Shown: in pieces, positions 44,669 through 53,689 of the stretch
How the letters are laid out: every line of letters begins with the position of its first letter
Position numbering within the stretch: position 1 is the stretch's first letter
Assembly: GCF_001661075.1 (NCBI RefSeq)
Contig: NZ_CP014870.1
Location: 5,151,703-5,215,702, forward strand
Direction of reading: 5' to 3'
Length of the DNA stretch: 64,000 nucleotides
Source: Pseudomonas silesiensis
Lineage (GTDB): Bacteria; Pseudomonadota; Gammaproteobacteria; Pseudomonadales; Pseudomonadaceae
The notes under the pieces: model-generated
Told to the model about the DNA's origin: nothing
What the model saw: only the letters and a program-made list of their open reading frames with translations
Databases searched by the model: none
Program-made: the position numbers and the translations under genes

Positions 44669-45928
44669 TTACACAGGAGCGCTCTGGGACAACTGCCCCA
44701 GCGCAGTGGCCATGCTGGGCGCCAGCGGCAGGCGCGGGATCAGCACGGCTTGCCAGGCGTGATACAGGTCGGGTTTGCCAGCCCAGATATCGGCACTCGG
44801 GCGGTTCTGTGGATCGAGTTCGTGATACCAGCTGCCGTCGCGACGGTCGATGAAATGACTGTCACAAAACTCCCAGAACAGCCGGTACCAGTGCTCGTAG
44901 CGTTCGTCGCCCGTGCGCTTGAGCAGAGCGCTGGCGGCGGCGCTGGCTTCGCAATGGGTCCAGTGCAGGCGATGACGAACCACGGCGCGATTGTCCCAGT
45001 CGAGGGTGTAGACAATGCCCGGCGCACCGTCGACGTTCCATCCGTCACGGCAGTTGTTGTCGAACAGTTTTTGCGCATCCGTGGCGAGCCAGCCTGGCGC
45101 CGGCATCCCGGCCCGGACCCGCGCCGCTTCGAGGTGCAGCAACAGCCGCGCCCACTCGAAACCGTGGCCGGGCGTGGTGCCGTAGGGGCGGAACCCGTCG
45201 GCCGGATGGTCGTGGTTGTACTCGAGCAGCGGTTGCCAGTCGCGATCGAAATGCTCGACCACCAGAAAGTCATTGGCGGCGGCGTGCGTATGGATGACGC
45301 GCTCGACGATGCGCTGGGCGCGGACCAGCCAGCGGTTGTCACGGGTGACGTCGGCCAGGGCGAGGAAGGCTTCGGTGGCGTGCATATTGCTGTTGGCGCC
45401 GCGATAGGCTTCCTCGACGTGCCAGTCGCGATTGAAGGATTCGCGCATAGCGCCTTCCTCTTCGCTCCAGAAATACGTGTCGATGATGTGGATGGCGTCA
45501 TCGAGCAAGGCCAGGGCGCCGGGGCGTTGCGCAACGACCGCGGAACTGGCGGCCAACGCGACGAACGCGTGCAGGTAAGCCGCCTTGCCGGTATCGCCAT
45601 CGCGATGATGGGCGGTGGCGAACCAGCCACCGTGCCCGGCGTCGCGCAGCGGACCGCCGAGGGCTTTGACACCGTGATCCACCAGCTCAGCAAAACCCGG
45701 CAGCCCCTGGATGTGGGCCATGGCGAAACTGTGGGTCATGCGCGCGGTGTTCATGGTTTCGGCGCGGGCGTTGGCCGGCAGGCGGCCCTTTTCATCCAGG
45801 TTGCCGAAGCCTTCGGGAAGCTTTGCGGCCTTGGCGAACGCCAGCAGGCGCAGACCTTCGGCGGCGAGCCATTGCTGATGGGCAGGTGCATTCAGCCAAC
45901 TGCTGAAGGCGGGTTGGAAGGTGTCCAT
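44669..45928 (-). CDS. AGE-family sugar epimerase/isomerase
   Basis: A 419-residue (alpha/alpha)6-barrel protein of the N-acylglucosamine-2-epimerase family. Landmarks are MTHSFAMAHIQGLPG, HAFVALAASSAV, RGANSNMHATEAFLAL and PYGTTPGHGFEWARLLLHLEA, carrying the conserved catalytic His residues. Relatives include mannose isomerase and D-glucose/mannose epimerase. Its place between gtsA and gtrS-gltR suggests conversion of mannose or another sugar to a metabolisable hexose. Confidence 0.85.
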   Translation of the reverse strand: MDTFQPAFSSWLNAPAHQQWLAAEGLRLLAFAKAAKLPEGFGNLDEKGRLPANARAETMNTARMTHSFAMAHIQGLPGFAELVDHGVKALGGPLRDAGHGGWFATAHHRDGDTGKAAYLHAFVALAASSAVVAQRPGALALLDDAIHIIDTYFWSEEEGAMRESFNRDWHVEEAYRGANSNMHATEAFLALADVTRDNRWLVRAQRIVERVIHTHAAANDFLVVEHFDRDWQPLLEYNHDHPADGFRPYGTTPGHGFEWARLLLHLEAARVRAGMPAPGWLATDAQKLFDNNCRDGWNVDGAPGIVYTLDWDNRAVVRHRLHWTHCEASAAASALLKRTGDERYEHWYRLFWEFCDSHFIDRRDGSWYHELDPQNRPSADIWAGKPDLYHAWQAVLIPRLPLAPSMATALGQLSQSAPV

Positions 45929-45936
45929 GGGGGGCC

Positions 45937-45951
45937 TTTTTTTGTTGTTAT
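45937..45951 (-). promoter_or_regulatory. Hfq/Crc-type A-rich motif in the AGE-epimerase leader
   Basis: ATAACAACAAAAAAA followed by GGCC and the ATG. It is the third of four such tracts beside sugar-uptake genes in this window. Confidence 0.6.
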
Positions 45952-46061
45952 GACTGAGGGCAGTCTAAACAACGGGCGGGGGCGGGCTTGTAACGAAGGG
46001 GGTGGGTTATGTCACCAACCTGTGACATTTGCCTTGAGATATGTGTTGAATGGTCTGACGC

Positions 46062-46147
46062 CATCGCGGGCAAGCCCGCTCCCACAAGGTTCTGCACATA
46101 TTTTCAGAAGGTAGGTAATCCTGTGGGAGCGAGCTTGCTCGCGATGG
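46062..46147. repeat. Paired REP element
   Basis: ATCGCGGGCAAGCCCGCTCCC and GTGGGAGCGAGCTTGCTCGCGATGG flank a 35-base spacer whose core closely matches the pair at 48.4 kb (AAGGTT...GCACAT...TTTTCAGAA...TAGGT). Confidence 0.9.
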
Positions 46148-46163
46148 GCGCGACGCGGTCTGA

Positions 46164-47633
46164 CTAATCAATACTGCGAGGCAATTGAAGGGTCACGCGC
46201 AACCCGCCTTCACGCAGGTTTTGCAGGCTGACTTCACCGCCATGACTATGGGCAATATTGCGCGCAATCCCCAACCCCAACCCATAACCCTGCTGCTGCC
46301 CCGCCAACCTGAAGTGCGGCTCGAACACCTGCTCCAGCCGCTGCTCCGGCACCCCCGGCCCTTCATCATCGACATGCAGGACAAACGCGCTGTCATCGTC
46401 ATCGATGTGCAGGTGCGCGTTCTGCCCGTACTTCAACGCATTGTCGATCAGGTTGCCAATGCAGCGCTTGAGCGCCAACGGCTTACCCGGATAAGGCGCC
46501 AGCGCCCGTCCTTGCTGGGTCACCCGGCCATTGCCATTGGGCGCCAGGTACGGTTCCACCAGACAATCGAGCACATGATTGAGGTCCACCGGCTCGATAT
46601 TCTCGTGAATGTCGGTGTCTTTCACGCATTGCAGCGCGCCTTTGACCAGCAACTCCAACTCATCCAGATCGCGCCCGAACTTGGCTTGCAGTTGTTCGTC
46701 CTCCAGCAGTTCGACCCGCAGGCGCAAGCGGGTAATCGGCGTACGCAGGTCATGGGAAATCGCGCTGAACAACTGGCTGCGTTCGGTGAGATAACGGCTG
46801 ATGCGCTCGCGCATGGCGTTGAAGGCACGGCCCACTTCGACCACTTCACTGCCACCGCCCTCTGCCACCGGTTCGACTTCGGCCCCCAGCGACATATCGC
46901 GCGCCGCCCGTGCAAGACGTTTGAGCGGTCGGCTCTGCCAGTGCACCAGCAGGCCGATGAACAACAGCAAGAAGCCGCTCGTGAGCACGATGAACCAGAC
47001 CTGCTGCGCCGGCAGCCCCTGTTCTTCAAGGCTGGTGTAGGGCTCGGGCAACAGCGAAGCGATGTACAGCCATTCCCCCGGCGCCATCTGGATCTGGGTG
47101 ACCAGCACCGGCGGATTGACCGGTTCCAGGGTCAGCGCGTAATGCGCCCAGGAGCGAGGCAACTCGTCGAGTTTGAGGCCGCCGTTGAAAATCCGCAGGT
47201 CTTCGGGGCTGACAAAGGTCACCGAGATATCCGTGTCCTGGCCCAGGGACTGGCGCAGCACTTCGTCAACCGCTTTGAGCACTGCCGCTTTGCGCGGGGT
47301 AATCGGCAGCACTTCCATGCCCAGGGGCTTATCGTTGAGGGTCACCACGAACCGGGTGCCGCCCATGCTGCGCAACTGATCGAGCACCAGCGGCCGGAAC
47401 GCCACCGGCAATGAACGGAAGTAACTGACGCTGGCGGTCATCGAATGCGCAAGGCTGCGGGCGCTGGTGACCAGCCCTTCGAGCTGGGTCGCGCGCAGCT
47501 GCGAGACCCAGATCACGCTCGACAGCGCCTGGGCGAACAGCACCGCCAGCAAGGTCAGCAGCAACATCCGTCCCAGCAGCGAACGCGGCACGGGCACCTT
47601 GGCCGCGAGCTGGCGGAAAAACTCAGTGGCCAT
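46164..47633 (-). CDS. gtrS: Sensor histidine kinase GtrS (glucose/2-ketogluconate response)
   Basis: A 489-residue membrane kinase. TM1 is at about 22-45, a periplasmic sensor runs to about 210, TM2 is at 212-231, HAMP about 232-285, and the phospho-acceptor is His294 in the H-box ISHDLRTPI. The ATPase domain has NLIDNALKYG (N-box), DEGPGVP (G1) and GLGLGIARNIA (G2). The ATG at 47633 overlaps the gltR stop by 11 bases. Its partner GltR controls glucose transport genes here. Confidence 0.93.
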   Translation of the reverse strand: MATEFFRQLAAKVPVPRSLLGRMLLLTLLAVLFAQALSSVIWVSQLRATQLEGLVTSARSLAHSMTASVSYFRSLPVAFRPLVLDQLRSMGGTRFVVTLNDKPLGMEVLPITPRKAAVLKAVDEVLRQSLGQDTDISVTFVSPEDLRIFNGGLKLDELPRSWAHYALTLEPVNPPVLVTQIQMAPGEWLYIASLLPEPYTSLEEQGLPAQQVWFIVLTSGFLLLFIGLLVHWQSRPLKRLARAARDMSLGAEVEPVAEGGGSEVVEVGRAFNAMRERISRYLTERSQLFSAISHDLRTPITRLRLRVELLEDEQLQAKFGRDLDELELLVKGALQCVKDTDIHENIEPVDLNHVLDCLVEPYLAPNGNGRVTQQGRALAPYPGKPLALKRCIGNLIDNALKYGQNAHLHIDDDDSAFVLHVDDEGPGVPEQRLEQVFEPHFRLAGQQQGYGLGLGIARNIAHSHGGEVSLQNLREGGLRVTLQLPRSID

Positions 47634-48354
47634 TACTGGCAACCACGGTGGCTGCCAGTTGGTAGCCGCTGCCGCGCACGGTACGGATCAGCCGCGGCGG
47701 TTTTTCGGTGTCGCGCAGACGCTGACGCAGGCGGCTGACGGCCATGTCGACGATGCGATCCAGTGGCATCAGATCGCGGCCACGGGTGGCATTGCCGATG
47801 GTGTCGCGGTCGAGGATTTCCTGAGGGTGATCGAGGAACAGTTTCAGCAGGGCGAAATCGGCACCGGAGAGAATCACTTCTTCGCCGTCGATGTGGAACA
47901 GGCGGTGGCTGACCATGTCCAGGCGCCAGTCATCGAAGGCCAGCACTTCACCGCCGGAGCGTTCCTGGCCGAATTGCGCGCGGCGCAGCAGTGCTTTGAT
48001 GCGTGCTTGCAGTTCACGGGGACTGAAGGGTTTGCCCAGGTAGTCGTCGGCGCCCAGTTCCAGGCCGATGACCCGGTCGGCCTCGTCGGAACTGGCGGTG
48101 AGCATGATGATCGGCACCTGGGCCTGACGCGGGTGCTGGCGAATCCAGCGGCACAGACTGAAACCGTCTTCGTCGGGCAGCATCACGTCGAGAATCACCA
48201 GATCGCTGGGTGCCTCGTTCATGGCCTGGCGAAAGCCTGCGCCATCGGGCGTGGTCCGGACCTGGAAACCGGCACGGGTCAGGTAGGTGTCCAGCAACTC
48301 GCGTATCTCTTGATCGTCATCGACCAACAAAATCGACTTGTTGACTGAGCTCAC
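47623..48354 (-). CDS. gltR: Response regulator GltR (OmpR family)
   Basis: A 243-residue regulator with a receiver domain (phospho-acceptor D56 in VILDVMLP; the acidic pair D12-D13; a Lys in LGKPFSP) and a winged-helix DNA-binding domain (LIRTVRGSGYQLA). The start is a GTG (MSSVNKS) preceded by AAGGA. It sits after glk and before gtrS in the edd-glk-gltR-gtrS order, and regulates gts and oprB glucose uptake in pseudomonads. Confidence 0.93.
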   Translation of the reverse strand: MSSVNKSILLVDDDQEIRELLDTYLTRAGFQVRTTPDGAGFRQAMNEAPSDLVILDVMLPDEDGFSLCRWIRQHPRQAQVPIIMLTASSDEADRVIGLELGADDYLGKPFSPRELQARIKALLRRAQFGQERSGGEVLAFDDWRLDMVSHRLFHIDGEEVILSGADFALLKLFLDHPQEILDRDTIGNATRGRDLMPLDRIVDMAVSRLRQRLRDTEKPPRLIRTVRGSGYQLAATVVASNGH

Positions 48355-48430
48355 GGGAGGCGTCCTTGTTATTTGAGTTGGGACGGATTATGCCTGATCG
48401 ATCAAAGATCTATGTTGTCTGTGAGGGCCT

Positions 48431-48517
48431 CATCGCGGGCAAGCCCGCTCCCACAAGGTTATGCGCACATTTTCAGAATCTAGGTCCCCCTGTGGGAGCG
48501 TGGCTTGCCCGCGATGA
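48431..48517. repeat. Paired REP element
   Basis: ATCGCGGGCAAGCCCGCTCCC faces GTGGGAGCGTGGCTTGCCCGCGA between gltR and glk. The spacer resembles that of the 46.1-kb pair. Confidence 0.9.
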
Positions 48518-48530
48518 AGGCGACGCGGTT

Positions 48531-49481
48531 TCAAGCCTGATCCAGCGCCACCCCCGCCCCCATCAGCCCCGGATACGGCGCCGTCACCAGCCACACCGGA
48601 ATGCCCTTGAAGTAATCGCTCATGCAGCCCTTGTCGGCAAAGCACCGCGCAAAACCGCTTTCGATGAAGAAGTCGGCAAACCGCGGAATCACCCCGCCCA
48701 CGATGTACACGCCACCGCGCGCACCGGTGGTCAGCACGTTGTTGCCGGCCACACGACCGAGCCAGCAGCAGAATTGCTCAAGCACTTCCAGGGCAATCGG
48801 ATCCCCCGCCAGACCGGCCGCCGTAATCGACTCCGGGGTATCGAGCACCGCCTCGTGGCCGTCCACCGCACAGATCGCCCGATAAACCCGCGGCAAGCCA
48901 CTACCGCTCAATGCCGTTTCAGCGCTGACATGCCCGATCTCGTTGAAGATGTGTTGCCACAGTTGGGTTTCGCGCAGACTGCTCAGGGGCAAATCGACGT
49001 GACCGCCCTCCCCTGGCAATGCGGCGAACCGGCCTTCACCCAGATCCAGCAACGTGCCAACGCCCAAACCTGTGCCGGGGCCGATCACCACCGCGGGGCG
49101 CAAGGGTTCCGGGGTGCCTTCGCAGACCACCCGGAATTCGCCCGGCTGCAACCGGGTCATGCCCAACGCCATCGCAGAGAAATCGTTGACCAGCAGCAGT
49201 TGGTCGACCTGCAAGATCTCGCAAAACTCTTTGCGACCGAGCCGCCAGTGATTGTTGGTGAACTTGAATTCATCGCCGCTCACCGGGCCCGCCACCGACA
49301 GGCACACCGAGCCGATCGAACCCGGCGCCAGGCCGAGTCCGCTCAGGTAGAGGCCGATCGCGTCGATCGGGCTCGCATGGTCTGCCGTCGCCAGCACCTG
49401 GATCGATTCCAGCTGCTGGTTTTTCCACAACGCGAAACGGGCGTTGGTCCCTCCGATGTCACCGACCAAAGCCAGTTTCAA
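48531..49481 (-). CDS. glk: Glucokinase
   Basis: A 316-residue ATP-dependent glucose kinase (bacterial Glk type). The phosphate-binding [13 protein letters not shown] is at residues 8-20, [11 protein letters not shown] holds the catalytic Asp, and [10 protein letters not shown] the adenosine site. The start is a TTG that overlaps the edd TGA by four bases (TTGA), fixing it because the phosphate motif normally lies this close to the N-terminus. It makes glucose-6-phosphate for Zwf. Confidence 0.94.
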   Translation of the reverse strand: MKLALVGDIGGTNARFALWKNQQLESIQVLATADHASPIDAIGLYLSGLGLAPGSIGSVCLSVAGPVSGDEFKFTNNHWRLGRKEFCEILQVDQLLLVNDFSAMALGMTRLQPGEFRVVCEGTPEPLRPAVVIGPGTGLGVGTLLDLGEGRFAALPGEGGHVDLPLSSLRETQLWQHIFNEIGHVSAETALSGSGLPRVYRAICAVDGHEAVLDTPESITAAGLAGDPIALEVLEQFCCWLGRVAGNNVLTTGARGGVYIVGGVIPRFADFFIESGFARCFADKGCMSDYFKGIPVWLVTAPYPGLMGAGVALDQA

Positions 49482-51304
49482 TTAAGCGTCTCCAGGGCAG
49501 AAGTAAAGGCGCTGGCGCCCTGCTCTGCGGAGCTGAAGGCCATGCGCATGAAACCGAACAGTTCGCGACCGCTGCCGATGTTATTGGCCAACAGGCCCTT
49601 GGCAGGTTCGCGCGCTGCAAATTCCTCGGCGTCCACCTTAAGCTCCAGAGTGCCGGTGACGCCATCGACGCGGATGATATCGCCCTCTTGCACCCGTGCC
49701 AAAGCGCCGCCCACATAAGCTTCGGGGCTGACGTGAATCGCCGCCGGGATTTTCCCCGACGCGCCGGACATGCGCCCGTCGGTCACCAGTGCGACTTTGA
49801 AGCCACGATCCTGCAGCACGCCGAGGAATGGCGTCATCTTGTGCAGTTCCGGCATGCCGTTGGAGCGCGGGCCCTGGAAGCGCATCACGGCGACGAAGTC
49901 CTTCTCCAGCAAACCGGCCTTGAACGCATCGGCCAGGTCCTGCTGATCCTGGAACACCATGGCCGGCGCTTCGACGACCTGATTTTCCAGGGCCACCGCC
50001 GAGACTTTCATCACTCCGCGACCGAGGTTGCCTTCCATCACGCGCAAACCGCCCTCTGGCGAGAACGCCCGAGCGACCGGGCGCAGGATGGCTTCGTCGA
50101 GGCTTTCGATCGGGCCTTCGCGCCAGACCAATTCGCCGTTATCGAGGAAAGGTTCCATGGTGTAGCGGCTCAGGCCGTGGCCCAGCACCGTGTTGACGTT
50201 TTCGTGCAGCAGCCCGGCCTCCAGCAGTTCGCGGATCAGGAACGACATGCCGCCCGCCGCCTGGAAGTGGTTGATGTCGGCTTTGCCGTTTGGGTAGACG
50301 TGGCTCAGGGTCGGCACCACCTCGGAGAGGTCGGCCATGTCCTGCCAGGTCAATTGAATGCCCGCCGCCATGGCGATGGCCGGCATGTGCAGGGTGTGGT
50401 TGGTCGAGCCGCCGGTCGCGTGCAGCGCCACGATCGAGTTGACCAGCGAACGCTCGTCGACGATTTCGCCGATCGGCATGAAGTTGCCGTTCTGCTTGGT
50501 CAGGCGCGTGACCTGATGCGCCGCTTCACGGGTCAGGGCATCGCGCAACGGGGTGTTCGGGTTGACGAAAGAGGCACCCGGCAAGTGCAGGCCCATGACT
50601 TCCATCAGCAACTGATTGGTGTTGGCGGTGCCGTAGAAGGTGCAGGTGCCGGGGCTGTGGTAGGACTTCATTTCCGATTCCAGCAACTCTTCGCGAGTCG
50701 CCTTGCCTTCGGCGTAGCGCTGACGCACGTCGGCTTTCTGCTTGTTGGAAATGCCGGAGACCATCGGCCCGCCCGGGACGAAGATCGTCGGCAAGTGACC
50801 GAAACGCAGGGCGCCCATCATCAGGCCCGGCACGATCTTGTCGCAGATGCCCAGCATCAGCGCACCGTCGAACATGTTGTGGGACAGGGCCACGGCGGTG
50901 GACAGCGCGATCACTTCCCGGCTGGGCAGGCTCAGCTCCATCCCCGGCTCGCCCTGGGTCACGCCATCGCACATGGCCGGGGTACCACCGGCGAACTGGC
51001 CGACGGAGCCGATTTCGCGCAGGGCTTTTTTGATCTGTTCAGGGAAGACTTCGTACGGCTGATGCGCCGAGAGCATGTCGTTATATGACGAAACAATTGC
51101 GATGTTGGCGGCATTCATCATCCGCAGGCTGTGCTTGTCATCGCTGCCGCAACCGGCCACGCCGTGGGCGAAGTTGGCGCACTGCAGCTTGCCGCGCATC
51201 GGCCCGTCGCTGGCGGCACCACGGATCAGTGCAAGGTAAGCCTCACGTGTTGCACGGCTGCGGGCGATAAGCCGTTCGGTGACCTCAAGGACGCGGGGAT
51301 GCAT
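49478..51304 (-). CDS. edd: Phosphogluconate dehydratase Edd
   Basis: A 608-residue [4Fe-4S] dehydratase (IlvD/Edd family) converting 6-phosphogluconate to KDPG. Landmarks are [61 protein letters not shown] (cluster cysteines) and [12 protein letters not shown]. It starts the edd-glk-gltR-gtrS unit, divergent from gap across two HexR sites. Confidence 0.97.
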   Translation of the reverse strand: MHPRVLEVTERLIARSRATREAYLALIRGAASDGPMRGKLQCANFAHGVAGCGSDDKHSLRMMNAANIAIVSSYNDMLSAHQPYEVFPEQIKKALREIGSVGQFAGGTPAMCDGVTQGEPGMELSLPSREVIALSTAVALSHNMFDGALMLGICDKIVPGLMMGALRFGHLPTIFVPGGPMVSGISNKQKADVRQRYAEGKATREELLESEMKSYHSPGTCTFYGTANTNQLLMEVMGLHLPGASFVNPNTPLRDALTREAAHQVTRLTKQNGNFMPIGEIVDERSLVNSIVALHATGGSTNHTLHMPAIAMAAGIQLTWQDMADLSEVVPTLSHVYPNGKADINHFQAAGGMSFLIRELLEAGLLHENVNTVLGHGLSRYTMEPFLDNGELVWREGPIESLDEAILRPVARAFSPEGGLRVMEGNLGRGVMKVSAVALENQVVEAPAMVFQDQQDLADAFKAGLLEKDFVAVMRFQGPRSNGMPELHKMTPFLGVLQDRGFKVALVTDGRMSGASGKIPAAIHVSPEAYVGGALARVQEGDIIRVDGVTGTLELKVDAEEFAAREPAKGLLANNIGSGRELFGFMRMAFSSAEQGASAFTSALETLN

Positions 51305-51424
51305 GTGTAGAACTCCAGGCTAACGGATGTGGCGACCTGATTGTCTATGCAGAACAAGGACCGTTGTCGATGGGATGACAGACGGTTTTCTTGATCGGTT
51401 GGACCAGTTGATTCAGGTCGCTCG

Positions 51425-51439
51425 TTGTAGATTAAACAA
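51425..51439. promoter_or_regulatory. HexR operator 1 in the edd-gap region
   Basis: TTGT-AGATTAA-ACAA, an exact TTGT-N7-ACAA. It lies about 120 bases upstream of edd and 85 bases upstream of gap. Confidence 0.8.
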
Positions 51440-51486
51440 AATATTGCCATTAAAAAGGCTTGTTTTCTATTTTTATGCGAATAATC

Positions 51487-51501
51487 TTGTAATTCCAACA
51501 A
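51487..51501. promoter_or_regulatory. HexR operator 2 in the edd-gap region
   Basis: TTGT-AATTCCA-ACAA, an exact TTGT-N7-ACAA, 62 bases (about six helical turns) from operator 1 and 23 bases from the gap start. Its right end overlaps an AACAACAAAA run. Confidence 0.8.
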
Positions 51502-51524
51502 CAAAACGACGGCGGCCCTGTTAA

Positions 51525-52526
51525 ATGACTCTTCGAATCGCAATCAATGGTTTTGGCCGAATTGGCCGTAACGTGCTTCGTGCACTGTATACCCAAGGCT
51601 ATCGCCAGGACCTGCAGATCGTTGCCATCAATGATTTGGGCGACAGCGCGATGAATGCTCATCTGCTCAAGTACGACACTGTTCATGGCACGTTCGACGC
51701 GCAAGTGCAGCACGATCAGGAAAGCCTGACCGTCAACGGCGACCGCATCTCGGTCAGTGCCATTCGCAACCCGGCCGAGCTGCCCTGGGCGGCGGAAAAG
51801 ATCGATGTGGTATTCGAATGCACCGGCCTGTTCACCGACCGGGAGAAGGCCGCCGCGCATATTACCGCCGGTGCGCGCAAAGTGATCATCTCGGCCCCGG
51901 CCAAAGGCGCCGACGCAACGGTGGTGTATGGGGTCAACCACGATATCCTGCGTCAATCGCATCAGATCATTTCCAATGCTTCATGCACCACCAACTGCCT
52001 GGCCCCGGTGGCCCAGGTGCTGCATCGCGAGCTGGGTATCGAAAGCGGCTTGATGACCACGATCCACGCCTACACCAACGACCAGAACCTGACCGACGTC
52101 TACCACAGCGACCCGTACCGCGCCCGTTCCGCCACCCAGAACATGATCCCGAGCAAGACCGGCGCCGCCGAAGCGGTTGGCCTGGTGCTGCCGGAGCTGG
52201 CGGGGAAACTGACCGGCATGGCCGTGCGTGTACCGGTGATCAACGTATCGCTGGTGGACCTGACCGTGCAGCTCAAGCGCGAAGCGTCGGCGGCTGAAGT
52301 GAACGCCTTGCTCAAGGAAGCCAGCCGGCATTCGAAGATTCTCGGTTACAACACCCTGCCGCTGGTTTCCAGCGACTTCAATCACAACCCGCTGTCGTCG
52401 ATCTTCGACGCCAACCACACCAAGTCCAGCGGCAAGCTGCTCAAGGTCCTGGCCTGGTACGACAACGAATGGGGTTTCTCCAACCGCATGCTCGATAACT
52501 GCCTGGCGTTGTGCAACGCGGAATAA
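51525..52526 (+). CDS. gap: Glyceraldehyde-3-phosphate dehydrogenase (Gap-1)
   Basis: A 333-residue NAD-dependent enzyme. The N-terminal Rossmann motif is [15 protein letters not shown], and the catalytic Cys is C154 in [12 protein letters not shown]. It oxidises the glyceraldehyde-3-phosphate released by Eda. HexR control together with edd matches the known glucose-inducible gap of P. putida. Confidence 0.96.
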   Translation: MTLRIAINGFGRIGRNVLRALYTQGYRQDLQIVAINDLGDSAMNAHLLKYDTVHGTFDAQVQHDQESLTVNGDRISVSAIRNPAELPWAAEKIDVVFECTGLFTDREKAAAHITAGARKVIISAPAKGADATVVYGVNHDILRQSHQIISNASCTTNCLAPVAQVLHRELGIESGLMTTIHAYTNDQNLTDVYHSDPYRARSATQNMIPSKTGAAEAVGLVLPELAGKLTGMAVRVPVINVSLVDLTVQLKREASAAEVNALLKEASRHSKILGYNTLPLVSSDFNHNPLSSIFDANHTKSSGKLLKVLAWYDNEWGFSNRMLDNCLALCNAE

Positions 52527-52529
52527 CCC

Positions 52530-52994
52530 ATGATCGGTATCAGCTTTACGCAAAAGACCCTGGCGGCGCGCAAGCGGATCGCCCTGGTCGCCCATGACCA
52601 CTGCAAGGTGTTCCTGCTGGACTGGGCCGAGCGGCACAAAGACCAGCTTGCACAACACGAACTGGTCGCCACCGGCACCACCGGATTGTTGTTGCAACAG
52701 CGTCTGGATTTGCCGGTGGAGAGCATGATCAGCGGCCCGCTGGGTGGCGACCAACAGCTCGGCGCGCGGATCGCCGAGCAGCGGGTCGACATGCTGGTGT
52801 TCTTCTGGGACCCGTTCGAACCGCAGCCCCATGACCCGGACATCAAGGCACTGCTGCGGGTCGCGGCAGTCTGGAACATTCCTGTCGCGTGCAACGAATG
52901 CAGCGCCGATTATCTGCTGAGCAGCCCGCTGATGGATCAGGCGCACCCGCACCGGATCCCGGATTACGCCACCTATCTGCTGGGCCGCGCATAA
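52530..52994 (+). CDS. mgsA: Methylglyoxal synthase
   Basis: A 154-residue homohexameric enzyme that turns dihydroxyacetone phosphate into methylglyoxal and phosphate, relieving sugar-phosphate overload. Landmarks are IALVAHDHCK, LVATGTTG (phosphate site) and GPLGGDQQLGARIAEQRVDMLVFFWDP with catalytic Asp residues. It starts three bases after gap and is probably co-transcribed with it. Confidence 0.93.
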   Translation: MIGISFTQKTLAARKRIALVAHDHCKVFLLDWAERHKDQLAQHELVATGTTGLLLQQRLDLPVESMISGPLGGDQQLGARIAEQRVDMLVFFWDPFEPQPHDPDIKALLRVAAVWNIPVACNECSADYLLSSPLMDQAHPHRIPDYATYLLGRA

Positions 52995-53027
52995 ACCTTC
53001 ACAAATGAGTCCTTGACCACTCGAGCG

Positions 53028-53046
53028 GATGATAAGCATTATCATT
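53028..53046. promoter_or_regulatory. Fur box upstream of the ECF sigma gene
   Basis: GATGATAAGCATTATCATT, a near-palindrome matching the Fur 19-base consensus GATAATGATAATCATTATC at most positions. It is 26 bases before the sigma start codon, giving iron-dependent repression. Confidence 0.8.
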
Positions 53047-53071
53047 CGCTCGACATGGATCAGGTCCTCCC

Positions 53072-53599
53072 GTGAGTCAATCGCGCTTCAATCACGTCTT
53101 CATCGCCCAGCGAGTCTCTCTGCTGCGCACCCTGGAGCGGATGGTCAACAATCACAGCACCGCCGAAGACCTCCTGCAGGAGACCTACCTGCGCGTCACC
53201 CGGGCGCTCGGTGAACGGGCGATCGATCACCTCGAACCCTTTGTGTTCCAGACCGCCCGCAACCTGGCGCTGGACCATTTGCGTGCGCGTCGCATCCACT
53301 CGCGCACCCTGCTCGATGACGTGCCGCTGGACGTGGTGCAGGCCGTCGCCTCCCCCGTGAGCAGCGCCGAGGACGCCGCCCACGCCGAACAATTGCTGGA
53401 GCGTTTGAACGTGAGCCTCAACCGACTCAGCGCCCGCCAGCAGCAGATTTTCATGCTCAGCCGCCTGCACGGGCACAGTTATCTGGAGATTGCCGAGAAG
53501 CTCGGCGTGTCGTTGAGCACCGTGCAGAAGGAACTGAAGCTCATCATGGCGATCTGCATCGGTGTTGCACAAAGGCACGACGGCAGCGGTAAGCCCTAA
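53072..53599 (+). CDS. FecI-type ECF sigma factor for heme uptake
   Basis: A 175-residue extracytoplasmic sigma factor with region 2 (LRTLERMVNNHSTAEDLLQETYLRVTRAL) and region 4 (QQIFMLSRLHGHSYLEIAEKLGVSLSTVQKEL). The start is a GTG (MSQSRFNHV). A Fur box precedes it, an anti-sigma follows, and a TonB receptor comes next, the standard cell-surface signalling trio. The neighbouring promoter-like elements suggest it transcribes the receptor and hemO. Confidence 0.92.
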   Translation: MSQSRFNHVFIAQRVSLLRTLERMVNNHSTAEDLLQETYLRVTRALGERAIDHLEPFVFQTARNLALDHLRARRIHSRTLLDDVPLDVVQAVASPVSSAEDAAHAEQLLERLNVSLNRLSARQQQIFMLSRLHGHSYLEIAEKLGVSLSTVQKELKLIMAICIGVAQRHDGSGKP

Positions 53600-53640
53600 G
53601 CTGCAAGCTAAACGCCGAACCGAGCTTGAGCTTGCAGCTT
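53598..53640. repeat. Inverted AAGCTGCAAGCT repeat with tandem GCTTG units
   Basis: AAGCTGCAAGCT (53598-53609) is repeated exactly inverted as AGCTTGCAGCTT (53629-53640), then loose GCTTG/ACTTGAAACTTG repeats continue to about 53660. It overlaps the sigma stop codon and fills the sigma/anti-sigma gap. Similar 'AGCTTGCAGCTT' runs are familiar as dispersed repeats in P. fluorescens. Confidence 0.75.
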
Positions 53641-53689
53641 GTGGCTTGAAACTTGAAACTGCTTCACCTGCCACTGCCGAGGAAACACC

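Noticed and set aside
51345..51370. ACAAGGACCGTTGT as another HexR site
   Set aside because: The half-sites are in the opposite order (ACAA then TTGT) with a shorter spacer, so it does not fit the consensus.
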